Shown here: positions 27,530 through 38,569 of the stretch, piece after piece
Numbering within the stretch: the first letter of the stretch is position 1
Layout: the number at the start of each line of letters is the position of its first letter
NCBI GenBank assembly: GCA_002189035.1
Contig: NEEC01000014.1
Span: 2,234,501 to 2,298,500 of the forward strand
DNA length: 64,000 bases
Source: Utricularia gibba
Lineage: Eukaryota; Streptophyta; Magnoliopsida; Lamiales; Lentibulariaceae
Direction of reading: 5' to 3'
The notes under the pieces: generated by a model
Seen by the model: the letters and a program-made list of their open reading frames with translations, nothing else
Databases searched by the model: none
What the model was told of the DNA's origin: nothing
Translations under genes and position numbers: made by a program

Positions 27530-28467
27530 TCAGTTGAACTGAGCGCCGACGAAAGTTTGCCCAAAAGACCAGCCGGCCGGTGCGGCGTCGTATGAGAAGA
27601 TGGTCCGCCCGTCGCTGGTGGTAACCTTGAAAGAGAGGCTCTGGCCGTCGAGAAACGAGTTGCTTTGCCAATTCTGGCCCCAATTTCTCGACATCGCCTC
27701 CCACCCGGTCTTCGATCCTTTAATTGAGACGGCGGAGACGTCGCCGGCGCCGCCGACGTTGGTGATGAGGACTAGATTGAAGTAGGAGTGACCATTGATG
27801 GTGAATCTTATCCCGCCCTTTCGCACACACGGAACCCTAGAAATTGGGCAGATTTTAGAAATTACAGAAAAATCAGGGGCCGGGTGAGCAAGTCTTTCAT
27901 TCTCTCAGATCTAATTCGAAACACCGCATCGGAAAATTTAAAAACAAGGCAAATTACCTCCGATAAGCGACAGGGACGATTCCGGCCTCGTACACTGCAA
28001 TGCGCTGGAAAACAGGTTGCGACAAATCGAAGTGTTGAAGAGGAGGATTGCACCAGCCGCCGGCATCGTTGGGTAATGCATTGTTCGGTGGACAGAAATT
28101 AGTTGCCGTCACCACCACAGTCCCCGGGAGACACCACTTATTTTCACCGGCACAGGTGATTTCGTAGCAGGATCCGCAGCTAAGGCCATTGTTGAATAGC
28201 GCCGTACTCAACGCCGCCGTGTCCGTGCCGTACCCCTGGCTGTAAAGATTCCCGTAACCACACGCCCCACCTGTTCGTAAAAAATCCATTTACAAAATGT
28301 TCCAAAAAAGCGCAAATCCACAAAACTCCCTCCCTCGTACCCATCGTTCCGGAGGCGTCACCCCCACCGTAAAACGTAGCATGCGCCGGAACCCAACCTC
28401 CCCCGTCGCCGCGAACATTTGTAGCGAGGACGAGAAAAACGAGGAAGATGAGAGACGAAGATGCCAT
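27530..28467 (-). CDS. Alpha-expansin (EXPA)
   Basis: Alpha-expansins loosen cell walls at acidic pH without hydrolysis and are secreted to the apoplast. Exons are 28467-28341, 28270-27958 and 27836-27530 (248 residues). The signal peptide (about residues 1-20, [20 protein letters not shown]) is followed by [20 protein letters not shown]. The cysteine-rich six-beta-barrel domain carries [23 protein letters not shown] and the HFD motif (LQHFDLS). The second domain, with surface tryptophans, carries [29 protein letters not shown] and [13 protein letters not shown] at the C-terminus. Intron positions fit the family's two-intron pattern. It is complete with no unusual residue. The exact EXPA number cannot be told from sequence alone. 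Confidence 0.95.
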
Positions 28468-28538
28468 TTCCAGCGGAGTTCACGAGAAAGTGAACAAGAA
28501 CACGAACGAAATAGCATGCGTCGGTACCCGAGGGGAGT

Positions 28539-28556
28539 CGCAATATAAATAGACCT
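28539..28556 (-). promoter_or_regulatory. Putative TATA box of the expansin gene
   Basis: On the minus strand the sequence reads TATTTATATTG about 75-85 bp upstream of the expansin ATG, a suitable place for a TATA box with a short leader. Confidence 0.5.
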
Positions 28557-29529
28557 TTGTTTGGGGGGCAAACCGAGACACACTTTTCTATAAACTCTAC
28601 CTGCTGCAACTGATCTCCACCGTCAATTCGACGACCACCGTGCTGCCACGTAGCAAAGCAGTTAAATTAATCATTTAAAAAATTAAAGAAATACAACTTT
28701 TGAATTTTAAATATAACAATAATGTATTGTTCATCATCGGCATTTAAATAGACATTAACGTTCCATGGTCCAATGTTATTGCACAATGATTAGCGTGTCA
28801 ATTAATAAATTCGATAAAATTCATTCTTATTACCACTTAATTATGTGTTAATTATTTAAATCAAGTACGTACCTTTGCATCTTGCCCGGCATTTATTCTT
28901 CGTGTCCCGAGCTTGACAAAGTGAAAGTCTTTGAATGCTTTTAGTAACGTGTCCAAAAAAGGGGTAGCGCCTCGTGCCCACTTTTTATCCGGTAATAATT
29001 CTAATATTATGTAAAAAAAAAAATCTAATTATTGATGAAAAAGAATAAATAATTGCTTTTAAATTACGAGGAATTCAAAATGATATTGGAAATTATTTAA
29101 GTGGGAAAAAAACGGCAATTTTTGTAGGGTTTCGAGCGTTGGAAAGAGGGATGGATGCCAGACCACGCCCGCGGTTCCGGTTTTAAAGTAAAGAATGGTG
29201 GTAAATGACAACTATGCCCTTTACTCCCACCGCTAACCTACGTACGAAACCAGAGAAATTTGGAATTTCACATATTAAACCAAATAAGATTTATATTATA
29301 TATAAGATGGAGAGAAAGAAGTCGGCACGTGGTGTCACGTGCACGAGAGGGCATTTCCGACTTCGTGGTGACTCCGTGTGGTCCCCACCGCGATGCTGTT
29401 CCTCAATCGTGGGCCTTCGTATTCATGACTATGGCTAATCACTTTGGTGGGCCCAGCCCAAACATTATTGTGTAAATGGGCCTTCGTATTCTCAGGGCTG
29501 GCATTCTCCCCTCCCTCTTCGCGAGGGCA
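28557..29529. other. Spacer upstream of expansin, with two G-boxes
   Basis: The region is AT-rich from 28660 to 29100 with no supported gene. Two CACGTG G-boxes lie at 29326-29331 and 29336-29341. They sit about 860 bp upstream of the expansin start and just beyond the 3' end of the PsbQ-like gene. Confidence 0.6.
29326..29341. promoter_or_regulatory. Paired G-boxes (CACGTG x2)
   Basis: Two perfect palindromic CACGTG elements start exactly 10 bp apart. G-boxes bind bZIP (including ABA-response) and bHLH/PIF factors. Which gene they serve is not known; expansin is the nearest gene with its 5' end facing them. Confidence 0.5.
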
Positions 29530-30183
29530 CTACACTAAGAACGCTGCAAGTTCATCTATGGATTTGAGAGTCTTCTCGTAGTAGACATACGACTCGTAGA
29601 TCTTGGGGTTTCTCACGTAGTAATCCAGCTGCAAAGCAACCACGAGAGGATCGAATCAGGGTCGGGATTAGGGTATGATTCAGGGGGTTATTGGCATATC
29701 TTCAACCACAGTGTTTGAGTTGAGTGGGAAGTGAATGGAGGGTACCTCGTCCATATTATCTACAAGCTGATTCGCGGTTGCCACATACGCCTTTCTGCGT
29801 GCTTCGGGTACCAGCTTCATTGCATTCTTCATATCCTTTTCCAGATACTTCTGCTTCAATCTTATGTAAACCAGCACATACTTCCAGGCCTTGGCTTCCA
29901 GCATGCTTCTCAGTTGATGAAGCCCCTCCGCCGTCTGTTGAATCCGAGCAGATGCGTCCTCCGGCGAGAGCTCGGGGGCGAAGAACGTGTCCCATATCAA
30001 TGACCGCGTCCCCCAGTTTTGAGCCTGGGCCTGTTGGCAGGTGGTCAATGAAGTTGCCGTGAGAACGGTTAGGAGGTGTCGCCGGGGTAATGACGGTATT
30101 GCTTGGGTTTCCCGGCACCGGGGTTTAGGGGCCGCCGCGGTGGGGTGGAGGAATGCGGTGGTGGAGTTTGGGATTGTGGCCAT
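29530..30183 (-). CDS. PsbQ-like thylakoid lumen protein (PNSL2/PNSL3/PQL3 family)
   Basis: PsbQ-like proteins are four-helix lumenal proteins; family members are subunits of the chloroplast NDH complex. Exons are 30183-29746 and 29628-29530 (178 residues). The N-terminus is a Ser/Thr/Pro/Arg-rich transit peptide with RRHLLTVLTATSL, a twin-arginine-like RR followed by a hydrophobic stretch and an AQA-type cleavage site, as expected for lumen targeting. The mature part has WDTFFAPELSPEDASARI, KAWKYVLVYIRLKQKYLEKD and the C-terminal LDYYVRNPKIYESYVYYEKT typical of the family. The short length resembles PsbQ-like protein 3 more than PNSL3, but I cannot assign the paralogue with certainty. Confidence 0.88.
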
Positions 30184-30430
30184 GGAAGGGATTGTGTGGC
30201 TTCGAAATTGCGCAAGGGAATACTTGTGTTTTGTATGGATGTGCTGTGTTTGATCTCGACCATTGATTTTGGTGACGTGTATGTTCTGTTATCTCGTTAT
30301 CCCTTTGATTATTTGCATTTTAGATTGAAACCAAACCACTCAAATAAAAAATCAAGTTGTCTGCAATGTTTCTCTCAGTAATTTCGTCGAACAAGTTATG
30401 TTTGTGCCTCGGGCGGACTGCCTGTTCTAT

Positions 30431-32323
30431 TCATCCCCTGCGTCGGGAAACGGTGATCTTCAGGCCATTCTCCATGGAGAGAATCGTCATCATCCTGTAT
30501 TTCACCAGGTGCCCAGGTACCAATTTGAACTCATAAAATCTACAGAGAATCGCCATCGCCATTTTCATCTGCAAAAAGGCAGAGTCTTTCCCCAAACAGA
30601 TCCTCGGCCCCGCCTGACAAATGATCCCGTTGCTTTCTTTTCATGCTCAAGAGTTATTGGAGTTTTGCATTGGTTTACCTGAAATGCTGTGAATTTGTAG
30701 GGAGAAGGGTTCTGAAATGTTCCATCTTTCAGCCATCTCTCCGGCATGAAACAAGCAGCGGCAGGGCCCCAGTTGTATTCCATTCTTCCCATTGCGAACG
30801 GGACGTATGTCACCATTCCTCCCGCCTTCACCGGCGTCCCGTCCGGCAAGACGTCGTCGTTCAACACGCCCTTCGGATCCTACAAAACGAAGTCCTTCAT
30901 TGCCTGGAGTTGGAAAAAAAATGTGAACAGAATGATGGAACCTGAGGGACTGCAGGGTATAGACGAAGGGTTTCCGTGATCACTGCGTGAAGATAGCACA
31001 GCTGTGAAATGGAATCATAATTCAGAAGCCTTGCAAACTGTGCTGCCCTCTCATTCAAGTTCTCAACCAAGTTGATGCCCTCCTCTCTCGCTCGATTCGC
31101 CTCGAAGTTCATAAGCTCCGCAAACACCTTATCCGCAACCTGTTTGTGTTGTATCATCATGTAAATAGCCCATGAGAGTGTTGCGGCGGTTGTATCTCGA
31201 CCGGCGATCACGAAGTTGAGCACAATATCCCTTAGGCTCTTATCCGACATGTTGCTGTCCAGATTCTTGCTCAGCTCGATGAATCTGGTCAGTATGTCTT
31301 GCTTCATCTTGTTCGTATCATAATACATAGAGTTCAGTTTCCACAATGCACATTCTAAATTTGTCTCACATTATTAGATTCAGACATTATTACCTTGCCA
31401 TGTTTGTTGGTCTGCTCGAGCTCTTGTATCTCTGATTTCCTTGTTTTTATCACAGAGTACGTGAACTCATCAATCACTCGAATGCTCCGCCGGAGAACGG
31501 CTTCTGATCCGACATTCAGAAACCTCTTCAGCTTCCAGAAGGGGTCTATGAATCTGAGTGTCACTGCAGTGTTGGCCGCATCGAATGCTTCTGCGAATTC
31601 GTTAGTAGGCGAACCGGACTTCAAGGTTCCTATTTCCACTCCGAACCCGACTTTACAGATGGAATCCAGAGTCATCCTCATCAAAAGCTCCTGCAGGTTC
31701 GTTAATCTTCTTACACACATTCACCAGTTCATTTTACCAGTTTCGGATACTTTTTCACCTGCATGTCTAGTTCCTGATGGAGAGATGATGCTTGAAGCAG
31801 GATATGGAAGAGCTTCAAGCTGTAATCTCTGAAGACATCAGTGCTGAAATCCCTCAAATTCTTGGAAGCAAACTCAAAGCTGGCAGTTTTCCTTTGCCTT
31901 CTCCAAATCTCCCCATCCGCATTGAAGATCCCATCTCCAAGCAACACCTCCATATAGGAATGATAAGTCTCACCCTGCACAAACCCGAAGGTATGCATCA
32001 ACAACTGAGCATGTGCTTCTAGTTACACATATTTGAACCTTGGGATAGTTGGTGAATTTGTGTTTCAGGACATGCTCCACGTTGTCCGGATGAGCAATGT
32101 AAGTGTAAGTAGTGAAGGGCATGGGAACGACCACGGTGGCCGTCCTGCTCAAATACTCGACAAGCCAGTCGTGCATTCTGTGGTAATTCATCAACTGCTC
32201 TATGGCTGCACCTAACAACGGCCATGTTTTCGGCCACCTGGAGTCCCTCTGCTTGATCCGGTGAACAATAATCCACGTTAAGAGGAACCCCAGCACGCCG
32301 GTCATCGCACACGCAGCGGACAT
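30431..32323 (-). CDS. CYP704B: Cytochrome P450 CYP704B (fatty acid omega-hydroxylase)
   Basis: CYP704B enzymes omega-hydroxylate long-chain fatty acids in the ER of tapetal cells, for sporopollenin in pollen exine and anther cuticle. Exons are 32323-32039, 31974-31759, 31690-31394, 31307-30942, 30879-30679 and 30613-30431 (515 residues). Residues 1-20 form the membrane anchor, followed by WPKTWPLLGAAIEQL. CYP704B-typical blocks are NYHRMHDWLVEYLSR, LLGDGIFNADGEIWRRQRKT and MRMTLDSICKVGFGVEIGTL. The I-helix oxygen-binding motif is AGRDTT, the K-helix motif is ETLR, and the heme loop is FQAGPRICLG with the Cys ligand. The close match to rice CYP704B2 and Arabidopsis CYP704B1 separates it from the CYP704A/C branches. 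No break is seen. An R2R3-MYB diverges from it about 1.9 kb away. Confidence 0.93.
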
Positions 32324-32568
32324 CGGAATCCGGTTGTGGAGTTGAATGAATGAATGAACTTCTTTTCATGTTTTGTTTCTGAGATATATTAAGAAGACGC
32401 CTGGTTCATGCTCTTGGTGTCTTTGAACTAATTCTTGGTTTGATTGCTCACGCAACAGCACCCAATGGTACAGTACAACACACATATAATTAAATATTTA
32501 TACTTTAACAAATTTAAAAATTTAAAAATTCAAAATCAATATTCATTTTTTAGAAACAAAACCCCCCC

Positions 32569-32797
32569 TTTTTTTTTTACTATTCTAGAAGCATTGAGAA
32601 GTCATATCAAAGGGAGCCTTAATTACTTTCTGATGCCTGGTGTTTAATAAGAAACAGTTAATTAGTTGATGAATTAATATGCTTTTTTTTTTACTTTTGT
32701 AGAAGCATTGAGAAGTCATATCATATCAAAGGGAGCCTTAATTGCTTTCTGATGCTTGGTGTTCAATAGGAAATAGGTAATTAGTTGAGGAATTAAT
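32569..32797 (+). repeat. Tandem direct duplication, unit about 114-119 bp
   Basis: Copy 1 covers 32569-32678 and copy 2 covers 32683-32797. Both start with a T run and share AGAAGCATTGAGAAGTCATA and GGGAGCCTTAATT, then end in ATTAGTTGA...GAATTAAT. Copy 2 has a 5-base insertion (an extra ATATC) and scattered substitutions. Confidence 0.9.
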
Positions 32798-34085
32798 TAA
32801 TAGGAGTGGAGAGGCCGTACCCTTTTGCACAAGCATTTCATATATTTTATCGCAGGTGAGGCGCGACGCGTCTGTGTGTCCGAAGGATGATGTGATCTGT
32901 GCCGGAACCAACTCTCCCTCTCCATGGCCGCGGAGGTGAACGCATCGGAGTCTCTGAAGCCTTCAAATCCCAAGGCAGGGTGCGGTGCATTCATTGATTG
33001 ATTCAACTCCTGGGTGTTTCGATCAGATCAGGGTTTGCCCGCCCGGAGATGGACTTGGCATTGAATGCCGGCGCAATGCTCATTATGGTATGTCAGCATG
33101 GATAGGTGGAATGTGGAATATGGCAATTTATAGCATTTGCAGGTGGGTGCATGTGACGCATGCACACCATGGGCATGGCATCACCCTCCCATGCCTCCTC
33201 ATAACTCCCCGCCTTCCGACCATTTATAGCCAGCCAGCCCTCCCCGGCGGCCCCCCCTCGGATGCCTGGAACTGGTGCCATGTTGTGAGTGAGTGAGAGC
33301 CACCCTGTTACAAAAAGGGAGTTATTACAAAGCTGCGGAAGTAGAGGGCAGGAGTAAATTGGTATAAATGTGTGTTCTGGGATGGATTATTTTCATATTT
33401 CCTGTCGTATCCCATGACACATGGTTGTCACACATTCACTGCGTTAGATACCGCTTAGGTCATGTGTGCGTCATCAGATAAGCATAGGCTTTTAATTCCA
33501 GTGGCCGCTTTGGACCGGCCGAATTCAATGCCTCCGAGGGAATGTCTGTCCCCTTCCCTTCCTCGGAGTGAAGAAGTGTCCATGAATCTCTCTCTCTTCC
33601 TCTTCCTCTTCCACTACACTCCAGCTTCCAGCCCTTTTCCTTTTGTGTGTGGTTGATGATAACAGCCCCCTTTCATTCAATTATCTTATAACAATGACTG
33701 TTGAAATTAAAGATCTGATGAAATCAGATGAACGTACATAAAACTCAAATATACATAAAACATGATTATTAATAACATGTAATTTCTTATATAATTGATT
33801 ATTTTAATTTTATGTATCAATGTGAAACTATTTGTTTTAATACATCTCATTTATTGTGATAGTTCGTTAGTTATTCGGTTACTCGATTTGACGGGTCGGG
33901 TTTGCAAATAGGGTAGAATTCAGGGGGGCGAGGTGGAAAGCGCGAAATGTTAGGCGCGTGGTTATCGTCATGATGACCATATCTACATCTTTGTTGGGGA
34001 ACGACAGGGTGATGTGGCCGAATCCATTTTAAATATCTACAAATTGACAGATCGAGTAATGACGTCACTCTTCGTCACGGGGACC

Positions 34086-34156
34086 CACGTGTGTCCTCCG
34101 CAATTAATTCCCTCCATTTCTCCTCCTCCTCCGGACTGGATCCCTGCCTATAAATA
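34086..34156 (+). promoter_or_regulatory. MYB gene core promoter: G-box and TATA box
   Basis: A CACGTG element lies at 34086-34091 and TATAAATA at 34149-34156. The TATA box is about 40 bp before the MYB start codon, implying a very short leader of roughly 10-15 bases. Confidence 0.6.
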
Positions 34157-34195
34157 CGCCCGGGCTGTTGACCGTGGGATATCATCGCACCGGAA

Positions 34196-35262
34196 ATGGA
34201 AAACCAATGCAACGGCGGCAAGAGAAAGGAATCTTCGCTCCGCAGAGGCCCTTGGACAAAAGAAGAAGACCACAAGCTTCTTAGTTATGTCCGTCAGCAT
34301 GGCCACGGCAGTTGGCGCTCCGTTCCCGCGAAAGCTGGTAGGTTACCGGATTCCTGTCCTGTGTGTTTTAGTTACAGTTTATGTTTACTGAGAAAAATAG
34401 CGACTTCAGGGCTTCAGAGGTGCGGGAAGAGCTGCAGGCTGCGATGGACCAACTATCTCAGGCCGGGTATCAAAAGAGGCAACTTCAGTGCGCAGGAGGA
34501 GAAGGACATTCTTCGTCTTCACGCCCTTCTCGGCAATCGGTACTGATTTGCGAATGCGGGAGGTTTATTTTGTTATTGGTTCGACTTGGAGCTGACGATC
34601 GGAGTTTGTGTAGGTGGTCGGCGATTGCAGCTCAATTGCCGAGGAGGACGGACAACGACGTGAAGAACTATTGGACGCTGAGGCTGAAGAAGAAGCTGAC
34701 GCGGATGGGAATCGATCCAGTGACTCACAAGCCGAAGCATTGCGCCGCCGGAGCGGGCACGGTGCAGTCGAAGCAGATAGCGGAGTTGAGCCACATGGCT
34801 CAGTGGGAGACGACTCGGCTCGAAGCCGAGGCCCGGCTCGTCCGTGAGTCGAAGCTTCATTTGCGCCGTAATGTGACGCGGGCTGCGAATCTGACGCCGC
34901 CACTGAAGCTGCATTTGGCACCGCGGTGTCTGGATGTGCTTAAGGTGTGGGAAGCCACCGCGTCGCATAACGGGTTCTTTAGTCCGACCCCCTCCTCCAC
35001 GAGCCTAGAATCGCCGGCGTCGACGCTAAACTTCCCGGCAACGGCCCCGGTGGCGAGCGACGTGGTGTTCTCCGACGCGCGTGGATTGGGGAATGCTGAT
35101 AACAAAGCGGAAGTGGTTCATGACGGCGGCGCTGCGGCGGCAGGAAATTGTTCGGAGCTGGATCCCATCGGCGACATGGACTTCTCGGACTCCGATTATC
35201 TACATATGCTTGAAGAGAATATGGACTATTGGAGTAGTGTTTTAGGGGAACTTTTGGATTAG
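34196..35262 (+). CDS. R2R3-MYB transcription factor, possibly subgroup 9 (MIXTA/MYB106)-like
   Basis: A nuclear DNA-binding protein. Exons are 34196-34337, 34410-34539 and 34614-35262 (306 residues). Both introns are at the usual positions within the MYB domain. R2 runs [50 protein letters not shown]3 runs [52 protein letters not shown]. After the domain come [11 protein letters not shown] and [20 protein letters not shown], which resemble subgroup 9 members that control conical cells and cuticle. The tail is Ala/Ser/Pro-rich and ends in an acidic segment. The N-terminus lacks the common MGRxPCC start. Residues after the third R3 tryptophan differ from the usual WNT(H/K)L, so target choice may differ. 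The subgroup call is tentative. Confidence 0.88.
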
Positions 35263-36530
35263 AAACAATAACCACAATCCATCCTGTACGGTACTTTGCC
35301 CATGTCTACGCAAAAAAATAAAAATAATTGTTTATTAATAACACGTCTAATTTTAATGCCAACAAAATAAATATATTTATATAGAAAAATGCACCTCTCA
35401 ATTCATTATACAAAAAAAGTTGCTACAAATGATTATAATAAAACAAAAAGAAATCATTAGTTCATAATTCTATGCTTTTTGCATTCTAATAACAGAAATT
35501 TAGAATCTATTTTTCCTTATGAATAATTAAAAATCACATTTCATAATAAATTATCTTTATTTGGTAAACGTGTTATTTAACATACACTCGTTTTATAAAA
35601 TAACTGTATAATATTTACAATCATATTTTCTCTTCCATAAGTATGATTTTCTACCAACTTTAAACACATTAACGAAATAATATTATTTTAAATATATATT
35701 TATAACGAACCTCCATACTAAATATACTTTCAATTTTAATGATACTTTGGTTTGCTTTTTGTTTTTTTAAAAAATGGACCCCTGATTTTTGAATTTTCAA
35801 AATCTTAAAATATGGTAGGAGGGTATCAGTAGTTTCAGAGTAGCGCTACTGTGCACATGAGATGGGGCAGGATTTGAAGCATTCAAAGGTGAATGCCATG
35901 CCTATTGCCTGCCTGTTGCACCCATCATGATATAATATTTATTTATTTAATTATTTATTTGTTTATTTCTTGGACAAAGTAGTTAAGATTTTTGGTATTT
36001 ACTGGACTCATACAACTTTTTTTATCTGTACACTGGCGCCCCTTATTTTCTTTTCTTTTTTTACTGACAGAAATATGATTTTCAAAATTTGAGAATAGTG
36101 AGAAAGCTGCTTCATGCTGATTGGCTCTCTTGAAGAAGTAAACCCCATGTGAGAACTGAGAAGTGAGAAAATAATAGTGGAGCTAGAGGGTAATTTTGAT
36201 TAAATGCATTATTTGAAGTGATATTGAAAAAATAAATAAAAGAAAAGAGAAAAATATATATGTATTGGGCTGTATGATTGGGCTTATGTGGCCCACTAGT
36301 GAAGTCGGCCCCGGCCCAGGTGCAATATAACTTCTATGATTTTTCTAGTAATAAAAATATTTCAATAAATTATAAGTAAATATATATATCGGGAGCCTGG
36401 CTTGCTCGAAACGCCACATTGGAGAGCCGTACCAAACGCGGGGTTTAAGGACGTGGGGGGAAATTCCCCAAACCCGCAAAAACCTAACCCCCCGACTCCG
36501 TCGCCTCTCCTTGCATCGGCGCCGCAGATA
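35263..36530. other. AT-rich spacer between MYB and GCK-domain genes
   Basis: Mostly AT-rich sequence with no open frame worth naming. The last ~130 bp are GC-richer and form the leader of the GCK gene. Confidence 0.6.
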
Positions 36531-37144
36531 ATGGGTGCCTCGATTTCCTCACAGAACCAACTACCTGCTTCCGAACCGGACACCGCTTCGGATACCCTAT
36601 CCAGAAATCGGAAAAATCGACCCCTGTGTTGGAAGAAAGTGCGCCCGAGAAGCAGAGCGCTTCGGACCAAGCACCCGAAGAAGGGGAAGCTGATGAACGA
36701 GGAGGAGAAGGGGAAGTAGAAGAAGAAGAAGAAGAAGGCGAATGTGGGTTTTGTTTGTTTATGAAAGGCGGTGGTTGCAAAGACACTTTTGTTGAATGGG
36801 AGAAGTGTGTGGAGATGGGGGAAAAGAACAAGGAGGACATCGTTGAGAAATGTTTCCAGGCTACTGCAGCGCTCAGGAAATGTATGGAAGCTCATTCTGA
36901 GTACTATGGGCCGCTTTTGCAGGCTGAGAAGGATGCTGAAGAGGAATTCTCTAGACAAGTAGAGGAAGAGAAGAAGCTGGGCGATGGAGAGGGTGGTACT
37001 CAACAGAGTGCATCACCTATGCAGGCTGATAGGAGCAGCGTCACTAAAAAAGTAGAGAAAGATAAGAGATTGGGCGACGTAGATGGTGGCACGCAGCTGA
37101 ATCAGCAGCCAGAAGAAAAGACTGATTCTTCAAAGAGTTTCTGA
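36531..37144 (+). CDS. GCK domain-containing protein, frame broken once
   Basis: The GCK domain is a short cysteine-rich plant domain of unknown function. It resembles CHCH-type twin-cysteine folds, which is my inference. The gene has no intron. The start MGASISSQNQLPASEPD is in one frame; the acidic linker and domain (CGFCLFMKGGGCKDTF, WEKCVEMGEKNKEDIVEKCF, RKCMEAHSEYYGP) are in another. The domain frame has no ATG before the domain itself. One extra C in GATACCCTATCC (36591-36602) joins the two frames to give DTPIQKSEKST and a 204-residue protein. The C-terminus is Gln/Lys/Glu-rich. The conserved N-terminal MGA and the intact domain argue for a base-calling error. Confidence 0.8.
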
Positions 37145-38569
37145 TCAGAGATAAGTCTCAGTTTTTGGCCACTTTTTATCACGGATTAATAAAATTTTAT
37201 ACTGTTTTTTGACACATAGCAATTGATTAATAGGGATGATTCTGTTAATCAGACAAACCTATTTGGCATTTGTCCATTGAATGGAGCAGTAATTATGACA
37301 TGGATATTTGTTTCATTTGCCGTTGAGATGCTATCCTCTTTTTGAGTAGCTTATCAGGTATTCATGGGAGAATGAAGGAGTTGGTCACTTGGTTGTCTAC
37401 CAAAACTCCTATCACCTGTGCGATTTTTTTTTTTTCATTTACGAACGGTGCTGTAAAAGGGTTCAGCAAGGCCCAAACATTATTCTTTTTTTTATTCACA
37501 CTTGGCAGTCATGGTTTAAACAGTAAACGCTTTCAGAATCCAAATTCCGTTTCAATTTCCCTACGATATTTGGTTAGTTGGAATTTTTCGATACTGAGGA
37601 TCTGCAGGCTGATCGTAGTTGAATTCGCAGAATTTCCCTCTAATTTATTAGTCTGCGTTTCTGTGTTTTGATGTAACATTGAATATGAATGATTCCCGGC
37701 AGGTAAAATGTGAAAGTTTGATGCTTCTGTTGAAGAGTAACATTTATTTCCAGAATTGGATGCTTCAGTTTGTCAAGGATGCGCACGTTCTTGTTTTGCT
37801 GCATTTTTTTTCTTGTTCGAGATGGTTTTGTAAATGCTAGTTTTAGAAGATTATCAGCTCAATGCTGCAGTTTCTGCTCGTGTTTTGGCTGTTTTCAGCG
37901 ACAAAATACTCGAGCAACAAAAGGATTTTTGTAAAACATGTGAATCTTTCTTCCAATCAACCTGTCTTCGATTGATTTACTGGTAGCAGACATTGTATAT
38001 TATGCTTTGGGGATTCACTTCGATTCAGGGCTATTTGTTGGAGTTTCCCTTGACTGCCATTTACTTGTCTCAAGTTCATTTTCTGAAGGTATGATCCTTC
38101 ATATGACTAGCTTGTATGGTTTCTGAACTTGATATGCGATGTTTTCTCACTTTGAGTCCGAGGCTCTATCCTTCATTGAAACTATGAGAAGTTTGCTGCA
38201 TTCCCACATTGTGGAAGCTGAGGTCAAACATGCTGAATGATGCAAGTGTTCAAGGTTTTGAATTACCAGCTGTATCGTTTGTTCCACAACATTTTTTACC
38301 TGAAAGACATCCAGTGTAATATGGAAGCCATGGACAAGACGGTTCTATGGACCACTGAGATGATTCTACAGGAAACAATAAACACATCAAACCAACTCTT
38401 GAAGGGGTGTGACTCTGCTTGTCTTATGGGAGGAGGAAGCCATTTGTGTAACCTAAGCTGAGCACCTGTTCTGTGGTCGTGTTCGAGAACCAGCAAAACC
38501 AGACACAAACCCCTGCATTACGCCGTTGCAGCATGACTGCACTGCTCCGTGCTTCCAATTTCAATTTTT
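37145..38569. other. Spacer between convergent GCK and WRKY genes
   Basis: Both 3' UTRs lie here. T-rich stretches occur at 37420-37495 and 37800-37815. A 74-codon open frame at 38237-38461 has no recognisable domain, and I do not call it a gene. Confidence 0.55.

Larger units (their letters stand above)
32324..34195. other. Spacer between divergent CYP704B and MYB genes
   Basis: It contains both promoters, a ~115-bp tandem duplication (32569-32797), a GC-richer stretch at 32800-33300 with short open frames on both strands that match nothing I know, and an AT-rich stretch at 33690-33860. A G-box (34086-34091) and TATA box (34149-34156) precede the MYB gene. Confidence 0.6.

Noticed and set aside
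32797-33296. Small genes on either strand in the CYP704B/MYB spacer
   Set aside because: Frames of 60-100 codons overlap on both strands with no domain or splice context.
33528-33567. miRNA-like hairpin
   Set aside because: Only an 8-bp perfect stem (CTCCGAGG/CCTCGGAG) is visible, too short and irregular for a precursor.
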